Of a stretch of DNA of 5,011 nucleotides, positions 1 through 4,729 are shown piece by piece. The notes under the pieces are model-generated. The model saw only the letters and a list, made by a program, of their open reading frames with translations, searched no databases and had not been told where the DNA came from. Where the stretch lies: contig MFWN01000036.1 of the NCBI GenBank assembly GCA_001786395.1, positions 1-5,011 of the forward strand, written 5' to 3'. Made by a program: the position numbers and the translations under genes. The DNA is from Candidatus Pacearchaeota archaeon RBG_13_36_9. GTDB lineage: Archaea > Nanobdellota > Nanobdellia > Pacearchaeales > GW2011-AR1. Every line of letters begins with the position of its first letter. Within the stretch, counting starts at the first letter, position 1.

Positions 1-63
1 AGATTTTTGAAAGATTTCAACTTTAAAAATGCTTCTATGAGCAATTTTTCTAGAAAAAATTGG

Positions 64-93
64 GATGTTAAGTTTCAGGGCTTACTTAACATC
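64..93 (-). terminator. 10-bp hairpin with T-tract at the end of the leftward membrane-protein gene
   Basis: Positions 64-73 (GATGTTAAGT) are the perfect reverse complement of 84-93 (ACTTAACATC), with a 10-nt loop at 74-83. Read on the minus strand, the hairpin begins in the last codons of the 75-323 gene, spans its stop codon and is followed by CCCAATTTTTT, the arrangement of an intrinsic terminator. A second perfect palindrome, TTTTTCTAGAAAAA at 45-58, lies just beyond and could form a further T-rich stop signal in either direction. Archaeal terminators often need only a T-tract, so the hairpin may instead stabilise the mRNA 3' end. Confidence 0.5.
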
Positions 94-323
94 TTTACAA
101 ATCCAAGCCCTCTTAAGATGAAAAATAAGCTTACTGCAACCAGTGAATAAGAAATTAGGTAGTAGTAAAACTGAAGGAAATGAGGGCAGTCTTCCAATGG
201 AATGAAAATAGCTTTTCCTTTTTCTGTAAAAAGAAAAAAAGCAGAGAGCAGAATAGCTGCCAAACCAACAAGAAGGTGTTTTATATTGAATTCTGCAGCA
301 GTTTCTTTTTTCTCCTGCTTCAT
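75..323 (-). CDS. Small two-helix membrane protein of unknown function
   Basis: The 82-residue product has a charged N-terminus (about residues 1-15), a hydrophobic helix at about 16-33, a short linker containing PLEDCPHF, a second aromatic-rich helix at about 52-70 and a short basic tail. This predicts a small integral membrane protein with two spans; I recognise no family or catalytic motif. The ATG start at 323 is supported by a TATA-like box centred about 26 nt upstream, giving a leaderless mRNA, and there is no Shine-Dalgarno sequence. It lies 38 nt downstream of the membrane hydrolase-like gene on the same strand, so it could also be read through from that gene. The last codons and stop lie inside a terminator-like hairpin. 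Confidence 0.7.
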   Translation of the reverse strand: MKQEKKETAAEFNIKHLLVGLAAILLSAFFLFTEKGKAIFIPLEDCPHFLQFYYYLISYSLVAVSLFFILRGLGFVKMLSKP

Positions 324-343
324 AGTTTAATTAAGCAGCCAAA

Positions 344-354
344 CTATAAAAACC
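344..354 (-). promoter_or_regulatory. TATA-like box for the small membrane protein gene
   Basis: On the minus strand the sequence reads GGTTTTTATAG, a plausible archaeal TATA box centred near 349. That is about 26 nt from the ATG at 323, the spacing expected if transcription starts at or next to the start codon. It falls in the 38-nt gap after the upstream gene's stop codon. Confidence 0.5.
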
Positions 355-361
355 TATCTAG

Positions 362-814
362 TTAAAGAAGAACGTACAGCAGGATTATTAGAATTACTAT
401 CTGGGTAAGCATTCCAAACATGAAATCAGCTTCTTTCTGTATCCTGCTGTGAAATTTAAGGTATCTCCTATAGTTCTTTCGATTCTTTATGCGCGTGAAA
501 TAGCAAAGGCTTACCAGGTCTGGAAGAAGAGAAAAAAAGGCTCCTAAAATGAAAAGCTTGCTGTGGAGTTCATGGTAGAATATGAATAGAAGCAACAGGG
601 TTATAAATGCGTCAAATAATGCAAAGAAAAATATATTTTTTGTGATTTTTGCCTCGTAAAACTCCTTGAAATAATCTATGTCAAATCCGATTCCCCAATG
701 TGGAAGCATGTCCAAAATAAAGTGGCTTATAAGTGCAGCTACTGCTATAAAGAAGATAGAATGAAAATGCGTTCCAATTATTCCCCCAAGCAAAGCGTGA
801 ATAAACCAAAACAT
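362..814 (-). CDS. Multi-pass membrane protein, putative membrane-bound metal-dependent hydrolase
   Basis: The 150-residue protein has about four hydrophobic segments (roughly 16-33, 60-79, 86-103 and 132-150). Polar residues that could bind metal are placed around them: His6 in an HALLGG start, the SHFILDMLPH block with His31, Asp35 and His39, a PD pair at 98-99 and FHSRIQ with His122. An early His, an H-x3-D-x3-PH block, a later PD and a conserved His resemble the small 'membrane-bound metal-dependent hydrolase' (YdjM/DUF457-like) proteins common in archaea and candidate bacteria. That family's substrate is unknown, so this is a family resemblance and not a function. The start at 814 precedes the HALLGG block directly. 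A weak Shine-Dalgarno-like GAGAGGGA lies about 8 nt upstream. The gene is divergent from the Cys-rich secreted protein and probably leads a two-gene leftward unit. Confidence 0.72.
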   Translation of the reverse strand: MFWFIHALLGGIIGTHFHSIFFIAVAALISHFILDMLPHWGIGFDIDYFKEFYEAKITKNIFFFALFDAFITLLLLFIFYHELHSKLFILGAFFSLLPDLVSLCYFTRIKNRKNYRRYLKFHSRIQKEADFMFGMLTQIVILIILLYVLL

Positions 815-835
815 GATTCTTGTCCCTCTCTTTTG

Positions 836-866
836 TTTAAAACTAAAAAATAGATAGTTTTTAAAC
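836..866 (-). promoter_or_regulatory. Two candidate TATA boxes for the membrane hydrolase-like gene
   Basis: Two T/A-rich boxes lie upstream of the ATG at 814 on the minus strand. AGTTTTAAAC at about 835-844 is ~25 nt away and would give a leaderless mRNA. GGTTTAAAAA at about 857-866 would give a leader of roughly 22 nt containing the GAGAGGGA ribosome-binding candidate. The sequence alone does not decide between them. They share the 149-nt divergent intergenic region with the 964-1635 promoter. Confidence 0.35.
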
Positions 867-932
867 CTGTTTGTTCTTATGACTATAGCTCTATAAAATA
901 GATTTTAAAAGATATTTTTTAAAGCTCTATAA

Positions 933-944
933 TCCTTATAAACC
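933..944 (+). promoter_or_regulatory. BRE/TATA box for the Cys-rich secreted protein gene
   Basis: TCCTTATAAACC is a good archaeal BRE/TATA element centred about 25 nt before the ATG at 964, implying a leaderless transcript. It shares the string AATCCTTAT with the box in front of the 1748 gene. Arms AGCTCT (923-928) and AGAGCT (949-954) flank the box as an inverted repeat, and AGCTCTATAA also occurs at 887-896 and 923-932, so a regulator could bind here. Confidence 0.6.
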
Positions 945-963
945 TGAAAGAGCTAATAATCTC

Positions 964-1635
964 ATGAAAAAAAATGTGATTTATATTGCAATTGCACTGA
1001 TATCTATTGTTTTTCTGGCAAGCCTTGTTTTTGCATTGTCACAAAAAGCACAGGTTTCTGGATGCAAGGCTAATTGCACCAGCATAAGCAGGAACGAAAC
1101 AAAGATATGCAATGAGGACTATAAGGCATGCAGAACAGAATGCAGGGAAGAAAAAAAGGCGTGCCTGGATGAAACACAGCAGAAGTTTCATTCATGCCTT
1201 GGAAATTGCAGCAGCAGATGGTGCTCCAGAGATTGCTCTAAGCAGAGAATCATAGAAAGAAAAGAGTGCGGCAAGAGCGAGTGTTTGCTGGATTGCAGAA
1301 ACATAAGAGACAACTGCACAGAGTCGGCAAAAGCGAATTTCTCCGCATGCAAGGATTTGTGTGAATTGTCCCCTTTTGAAATAAGCGAAGAAGACTGCGA
1401 AAATGCCTCTGGATTTTTTTATAAATTATGCAACGGGCCATATTTTGACATTGTCTGCAGCAAAGAAAGCTACTGCATATGCGATGGCAAGACAAATTAT
1501 ACCTGCCCTGAAAATTATACTTGCAATAAGGACATAGAAGAGTTCTTGCCCAGAAAAGCCCAGGCACCAGAAGTATACAAGGATTTGCTGGGAAATGATT
1601 TGGGGAACATTGGCATCTGTAAAAAAACAGGATAA
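964..1635 (+). CDS. Secreted or membrane-anchored cysteine-rich protein with regular CX3C arrays
   Basis: The 223-residue protein starts MKKN followed by a hydrophobic segment (about residues 5-25), a signal peptide or N-terminal anchor, so the rest should lie outside the cytoplasm. Twenty-four Cys follow residue 33. From Cys34 to Cys82 the gaps are 3, 10, 6, 3, 6, 10 and 3 residues, a symmetric pattern; around Cys102-Cys133 the gaps 4-3-6-10-3 echo it. The surrounding sequence is Lys/Glu/Arg-rich and probably helical, so paired CX3C turns may staple helical hairpins through disulfides. A second region (about 145-190) is less regular, with CIC and two NYTC motifs. Eight N-X-S/T sequons point to N-glycosylation. 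I recognise no named family; a structural or surface-binding role is speculative. The start is supported by a TATA box 25 nt upstream. The gene is divergent from the membrane hydrolase-like gene. Confidence 0.85.
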   Translation: MKKNVIYIAIALISIVFLASLVFALSQKAQVSGCKANCTSISRNETKICNEDYKACRTECREEKKACLDETQQKFHSCLGNCSSRWCSRDCSKQRIIERKECGKSECLLDCRNIRDNCTESAKANFSACKDLCELSPFEISEEDCENASGFFYKLCNGPYFDIVCSKESYCICDGKTNYTCPENYTCNKDIEEFLPRKAQAPEVYKDLLGNDLGNIGICKKTG

Positions 1636-1644
1636 AAGCAAGAT

Positions 1645-1696
1645 TAGGGTAACCCTAGTTTGCAAAGAAAAGTATATAAAACTTAAAAAGTTTAAG
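1645..1696. repeat. Cluster of three short palindromes around a TATA box
   Basis: Three inverted repeats lie within 52 nt: TAGGGT-a-ACCCTA (1645-1657), TTTGCAAA (1659-1666) and CTTAAA-aag-TTTAAG (1682-1696, overlapping AAACTT-aaa-AAGTTT). They bracket the TATA-like TATATAAAA at about 1673-1681. The first is G/C-richer than its surroundings and could serve as an operator or as the 3'-end hairpin of the Cys-rich protein mRNA, whose stop codon is only 10 nt upstream. Confidence 0.4.
1671..1681 (+). promoter_or_regulatory. Strong TATA-like box, possible upstream promoter
   Basis: AGTATATAAAA is the strongest TATA match in the gap after the Cys-rich protein gene. Initiation about 26 nt downstream would fall near 1703 and give the next gene a leader of about 45 nt. 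It may be an alternative, regulated promoter to the proximal box at 1718-1727. Confidence 0.35.
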
Positions 1697-1717
1697 ACTA
1701 TTTTCTATCACAATAAT

Positions 1718-1727
1718 CCTTATTAAG
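1718..1727 (+). promoter_or_regulatory. Proximal TATA-like box that sets the 1748 start
   Basis: CCTTATTAAG is preceded by AAT, matching the AATCCTTAT of the 933-944 box. Its centre is about 26 nt from the ATG at 1748, implying leaderless initiation there. This favours 1748 over the in-frame TTG at 1739. Confidence 0.45.
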
Positions 1728-1747
1728 ATTTTTAATTTTTGATTATA

Positions 1748-2071
1748 ATGGTAAAAGCAGAATATCATATGCTAGATGGGAGATATATTAATGGAACTTC
1801 TCTTAGTATAATCTGCGAAGAAGGGGAGTTCTTGGCTAAAACAACCAATGAGCCTGAAAATAAAGAAAATGAGTCTGAAGGTATGTTTAGAGTATTGAAA
1901 ATTAATAGAAGAATAATTTTAGAACAGATAGATTGTGACTATGTTCATTGGAAAGGGGATTCTAGAGGGAGAATTAAAGAACCTGATAAAAATTGTAGGT
2001 TAAAATGCAGACATTTTGAGATATGCCCTGTTAGAGACTATATACTATTGTTAAAATCCGGATTTGAATAA
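1748..2071 (+). CDS. Small soluble protein of unknown function with a Cys cluster
   Basis: Starting at ATG 1748 the product is 107 residues; an in-frame TTG at 1739 would add three residues, but the TATA box spacing favours the ATG. There is no signal peptide or membrane span. The N-terminal half looks beta-rich with a charged insertion (about residues 32-45, Glu/Asn-rich). The C-terminal half has Cys63 in IDCDYVHW and the cluster NCRLKCRHFEIC with Cys83, Cys87 and Cys93 (CX3CX5C), plus His89, which could bind zinc or an iron-sulfur cluster or form disulfides. I do not recognise the family. The gene is visibly more AT-rich than the preceding one and stands alone between two other plus-strand genes, with its own promoter candidates. 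Confidence 0.65.
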   Translation: MVKAEYHMLDGRYINGTSLSIICEEGEFLAKTTNEPENKENESEGMFRVLKINRRIILEQIDCDYVHWKGDSRGRIKEPDKNCRLKCRHFEICPVRDYILLLKSGFE

Positions 2072-2139
2072 TAGAAAATTTATCCAAACTAATCCAAAAA
2101 TATTAATCCTGTTAAGAAAAAATATTAGCAACTAAAGAA

Positions 2140-2149
2140 CCTTATAAAT
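2140..2149 (+). promoter_or_regulatory. Distal BRE/TATA-like box upstream of the radical SAM gene
   Basis: CCTTATAAAT closely resembles the box of the Cys-rich protein gene. Initiation about 26 nt downstream, near 2171, would give the radical SAM gene a leader of about 73 nt that could fold into the 2176-2239 hairpin. Confidence 0.4.
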
Positions 2150-2152
2150 TTA

Positions 2153-2221
2153 ATGTCAAAAGCTTCAAAAATTTTAGAAGAGTCAGGGAAGAAGGAAATC
2201 GCAGCTTCCAAACTTTTATAA
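2153..2221 (+). CDS. Possible 22-codon upstream ORF before the radical SAM gene
   Basis: An ATG at 2153 opens a short frame ending at TAA 2219-2221, 22 nt before the radical SAM start. The peptide is Lys/Glu/Ala/Leu-rich and would form an amphipathic helix. It contains an internal echo, ASKIL near its start and ASKLL at its end, from an imperfect 20-nt direct repeat (2161-2180 and 2203-2222; 16 of 20 identical) spaced exactly 14 codons. A weak AATATTA box sits about 28 nt upstream. It may be a real small gene or leader peptide, a degraded gene remnant, or chance, and it overlaps the predicted promoter of the next gene. Confidence 0.22.
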   Translation: MSKASKILEESGKKEIAASKLL

Positions 2222-2239
2222 CCCTTTCTTCACTCTTCT
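2176..2239 (+). other. Long imperfect hairpin ending 4 nt before the radical SAM start codon
   Basis: AGAAGAGT (2176-2183) pairs perfectly with ACTCTTCT (2232-2239). After a 4-nt one-sided bulge (2184-2187), GAAGAAGG (2188-2195) pairs with CTTTCTTC (2224-2231) with one G-U. The result is two 8-bp helices capped by a loop of about 28 nt. The structure ends 4 nt before ATG 2244 and would form only in transcripts from the distal promoter. The strands are purine-rich and pyrimidine-rich, so part of the complementarity may be compositional. Confidence 0.35.
2213..2222 (+). promoter_or_regulatory. Proximal TATA box for the radical SAM gene
   Basis: CTTTTATAAC is centred about 26 nt before ATG 2244, implying a leaderless mRNA like those of the neighbouring genes. 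The sequence between box and ATG is pyrimidine-rich with no Shine-Dalgarno motif. Confidence 0.55.
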
Positions 2240-2243
2240 ACTT

Positions 2244-3761
2244 ATGGAATATGATATTATATTTGTTTTAGGCGAGAGGTATTTTGACCATCCACTTTGC
2301 GGAATTGCCATACTGAAAAGGTGGCTTGAAAAAAATGGCTATAGCGTAGGAGTTATTGAGACTCCAAACAATTCAGAAGATATAAAAAAATTAGGAAAGC
2401 CAAGATTATTTTTCGGAGTAAGCTCAGGAGCTATGGATTCTATGGTAAGAAATTACACTGCCTTGAAAAGAGAAAGAGAAAAAGATGAGTTTTTAGGATA
2501 CGAGAAAAAAGCCCCCGACAGGGCAGTCACTGTTTATTGCAACTGGATAAAAGAGAAATTTAAAGATTCCTTGATTGTTATTGGCGGGACAGAAGCTACT
2601 CTAAGAAGATTTTCCCACTATGACTACTGGGACAACGAGATAAGGAAGTCTATTCTTTTTGATTCTAGGGCAGACATTCTTGTTTATGGGCCTGGAGAAA
2701 AACAAATTCTTGAGATAGCAGAAAAGGTAAAGAACAAAAAAGAACTTAGGGAGATTAAAGGAACTTGCATAAAAACGAGAGAGAAAAAAGAGGGTTTTAT
2801 TGAGCTTCCAAACCATGAAGAAATATTGGAAAGCAAGGAAAAATTTTGCACAATGCAAAACTTGCTTTCTAACTGGGAGAACTTAGCTCAAAAAACAGGC
2901 AACTTTTATGTTCTTCAGTACGAGTCTCCAAGGTACACAAGCAAAGACTTAGACGAATATTATGAGCTCGGATTTACAAGAAGACTGGACAATAAGATGA
3001 AAGGCTTTGATTTTTCTGTTGTTACGCATAGGGGATGCATTGGAAACTGCAATTTCTGCTCACTTAGGCTTACAATGGGGGACAAGATCGTTTCAAGAAG
3101 CGAAGAGTCTATAATAAGAGAGATAAAAAGCTTTACAAAAATGCCTAACTTTAAAGGGGTTGTGGACGATCTTGGTGGACCAAGTGCAAATATGTATGGA
3201 ATGGATTGTTTTTTATGCAAGAAAGAGTGCATAAACTGCAGCAAGCTGGACAGGAGCAACAAAAAAATGATTAGCTTATTGAAAAAAGTCAGGGAAATTC
3301 CGGGAGTAAAGAAAGTTTTTGTAAGAAGCGGAATAAGGTATGATCTTGCTAATGAAGAATATTTAAGGGAATTAAAGCACCATATTTCTGGAAAGCTGAA
3401 AATTGCTCCAGAACATGTAAACAAAAAAATTCTTCAGTTGATGAACAAAGACAAAGGAAACTTAGAGGAGTTTATAAAAAAATTCAAGGAAGCTGGAGGA
3501 GGGGATTTAGCTTTTTATTTCATGACTTGCCATCCTGGAAGCAGCATGAAAGAGGCAAAAGAATTAAAAGAAAAAATAAAACAGCTTAAAAATGCAGAAT
3601 CTGTGCAGATTTTTACCCCAACTCCGATGACTGTATCAACCTGCATGTATTATACTGAACTTAATCCCGCCACAAAAGAAAAAATATATGTTCCTAAAAC
3701 TTTCAGGGAGAAAAAAGAGCAGAAAAGAATTTTGGGGCTGAAAGACTACAGGAAAAAATAA
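2244..3761 (+). CDS. ygiQ: YgiQ family (UPF0313) radical SAM protein
   Basis: The 505-residue protein matches the YgiQ family along its length. The N-terminal domain (about residues 1-160) carries the conserved LGKPRLFFGVSSGAMDSM, IGGTEATLRRFSHYDYW and ADILVYGPGE blocks. The radical SAM core follows, with CIGNCNFC at Cys265, Cys269 and Cys272 ligating the [4Fe-4S] cluster that cleaves S-adenosylmethionine. A second Cys set, C-x2-C-x3-C-x2-C at 322, 325, 329 and 332, lies at the usual family position after MYG and could hold another cluster or zinc. LKIAPEHV, TCHPGSS (Cys429) and FTPTPMTVST are further family blocks. No signal peptide is seen, so it is cytosolic. The substrate of YgiQ proteins is not established. 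It is slightly shorter than many bacterial members, mainly in the N-terminal linker and C-terminus. The gene converges with dus, 5 nt apart. Confidence 0.95.
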   Translation: MEYDIIFVLGERYFDHPLCGIAILKRWLEKNGYSVGVIETPNNSEDIKKLGKPRLFFGVSSGAMDSMVRNYTALKREREKDEFLGYEKKAPDRAVTVYCNWIKEKFKDSLIVIGGTEATLRRFSHYDYWDNEIRKSILFDSRADILVYGPGEKQILEIAEKVKNKKELREIKGTCIKTREKKEGFIELPNHEEILESKEKFCTMQNLLSNWENLAQKTGNFYVLQYESPRYTSKDLDEYYELGFTRRLDNKMKGFDFSVVTHRGCIGNCNFCSLRLTMGDKIVSRSEESIIREIKSFTKMPNFKGVVDDLGGPSANMYGMDCFLCKKECINCSKLDRSNKKMISLLKKVREIPGVKKVFVRSGIRYDLANEEYLRELKHHISGKLKIAPEHVNKKILQLMNKDKGNLEEFIKKFKEAGGGDLAFYFMTCHPGSSMKEAKELKEKIKQLKNAESVQIFTPTPMTVSTCMYYTELNPATKEKIYVPKTFREKKEQKRILGLKDYRKK

Positions 3762-3766
3762 AATAA

Positions 3767-4636
3767 TTAAGTTTTGTTCCATTCACACATTTCTTTTATT
3801 TTCTCAAGATAAATATTCCTTGGGGGATGAATCTTGCATAGCTCGTTGAAATCCTGGTTTATTTTATTTAATCCCCTCTCTTCTAAATGGTTATTGTTCA
3901 TAGTGTTAGAGAACTGAACAAAACAATCTGGATTTTTTAAAGCAGCCCTTCCAATCATTATTCCAATTATATTTTTTTTGTTTTTTATGCTGTCTATTAT
4001 ATTATTGTAATCTCTAAGGGAATTTATTCCTCCGTTAATAACAATTGGAATTTTATATTCGGCAATTTCTTTTAAAAATTCGTAGTTGTATTCTGCATAA
4101 GATGGCTCTTTTGCATGCCTGAAATGAATAACAACATGGGAGAAATTTGGATTTTGTATTTTCTCTATCTCATTCAACAAAGCAAATATTTTTCTCTGCT
4201 TGACCTCAAATTCATTTAATCCTAAACGCGTTTTTATGCTCACTTTAAAATTATCTTGGCTTAGGAGGGCGTTAAGAAGGGCAATTGTCCTAACTGTGCG
4301 CTTGATTAAAGCAGGACCCTGCCCTATCTTTATTATATTAGGTGAGGGGCAGGAAAGGTTTAATTGCACTCCAAAAACATTATTCTTTTCGCTATCAGCC
4401 AGCAGCTCTCTTTTTAATCTTGCCATAAACTCCCTGCATTCCTGCTCTTTGGATGTTGCAACCTGAATCCACTGCCTTTCCTTAGAAGTAAAAGTATCTA
4501 TCTCTCTCCAGGCTTTGCTTCTTCTCACAAGATATTGCATGGAAAATATGCCTGTATATGAATCAGTAATTCCCTGGCATAGGCTTCTAAATGCCCAGCA
4601 GGTAATATTTTCCATTGATGCAAGGTGAAGTTCCAT
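3767..4636 (-). CDS. dus: tRNA-dihydrouridine synthase
   Basis: This FMN enzyme family reduces uridines, mostly in the tRNA D-loop, to dihydrouridine using NAD(P)H. The 289-residue protein has the Dus signatures in order: ASMENITCWAFR (6-17), equivalent to the APM-x-x-V-T-D-x-x-F-R flavin motif; QLNLSCPSP with the catalytic Cys at 96; VSIKTRLG with Lys135; VIHFRH with His171 and Arg173; IVINGGI (198-204); and MIGRAALKNP (227-236), the phosphate-binding end of the barrel. It is somewhat shorter than typical Dus proteins (about 310-340), so the C-terminal helical domain is small. Family blocks vary slightly (NLSCP for NMGCP, NGG for NGD), and I cannot assign the target uridine. It starts at ATG 4636 with a TATA box about 24 nt upstream. 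It is convergent with ygiQ and divergent from tRNA-Ser. Confidence 0.93.
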   Translation of the reverse strand: MELHLASMENITCWAFRSLCQGITDSYTGIFSMQYLVRRSKAWREIDTFTSKERQWIQVATSKEQECREFMARLKRELLADSEKNNVFGVQLNLSCPSPNIIKIGQGPALIKRTVRTIALLNALLSQDNFKVSIKTRLGLNEFEVKQRKIFALLNEIEKIQNPNFSHVVIHFRHAKEPSYAEYNYEFLKEIAEYKIPIVINGGINSLRDYNNIIDSIKNKKNIIGIMIGRAALKNPDCFVQFSNTMNNNHLEERGLNKINQDFNELCKIHPPRNIYLEKIKEMCEWNKT

Positions 4637-4653
4637 AATTAATTGGAGAAAAA

Positions 4654-4667
4654 GGAATATAAAAAGG
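4654..4667 (-). promoter_or_regulatory. TATA box for the dus gene
   Basis: On the minus strand the sequence reads CCTTTTTATATTCC, centred about 24 nt before the ATG at 4636. This again predicts a leaderless mRNA; no Shine-Dalgarno motif precedes the start. Confidence 0.55.
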
Positions 4668-4671
4668 TTGT

Positions 4672-4688
4672 TTATGGTACAACCATAA
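4672..4688. repeat. 7-bp inverted repeat between divergent dus and tRNA-Ser promoters
   Basis: TTATGGT (4672-4678) and ACCATAA (4682-4688) are perfect inverted copies separated by ACA. An alternative pairing, GGTTGT (4666-4671) with ACAACC (4679-4684), overlaps it. The element sits just upstream of both promoter candidates, the position of an operator acting on either gene; no regulator is known here. Confidence 0.35.
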
Positions 4689-4695
4689 CAATAAA

Positions 4696-4706
4696 CATTA
4701 AAAACC
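4696..4706 (+). promoter_or_regulatory. Candidate TATA box for tRNA-Ser
   Basis: CATTAAAAACC is centred about 28 nt before the tRNA 5' end, suitable for initiation a few bases upstream of the mature end. A second T/A-rich string at 4721-4729 abuts the tRNA and is too close to direct its transcription. Confidence 0.4.
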
Positions 4707-4729
4707 TTGATTTTCTATTCTTTTTATAA

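Noticed and set aside
1..150. Frame 1 on the plus strand is open from the window edge to TAA 148-150 (49 codons), possibly the C-terminus of a gene entering from the left.
   Set aside because: Half of it lies antisense to the 75-323 gene and across a hairpin, the translation shows no recognisable motif, and the open length is not very surprising. The sequence left of the window would decide.
180..365. Plus-strand open frame of about 61 codons.
   Set aside because: It is antisense to the 75-323 gene, whose membrane-helix pattern and TATA box are better supported; the translation is a low-complexity Lys/Phe/Ser mix.
1250..1665. Two minus-strand open frames opposite the Cys-rich protein gene.
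   Set aside because: They are shadows of a gene with clear signal peptide, patterned cysteines and promoter; their cysteine content arises from the complementary codons.
2601..3424. Minus-strand open frames within the radical SAM gene.
   Set aside because: The plus strand encodes conserved YgiQ motifs throughout this stretch, so these are chance frames.
4200..4466. Plus-strand open frame inside dus.
   Set aside because: The minus strand carries catalytic and flavin-binding Dus motifs here; no promoter or family match supports the plus frame.
4721..4729. TTTTTATAA just before tRNA-Ser as its promoter.
   Set aside because: Initiation about 25 nt downstream would fall inside the tRNA; the 4696-4706 box fits better.
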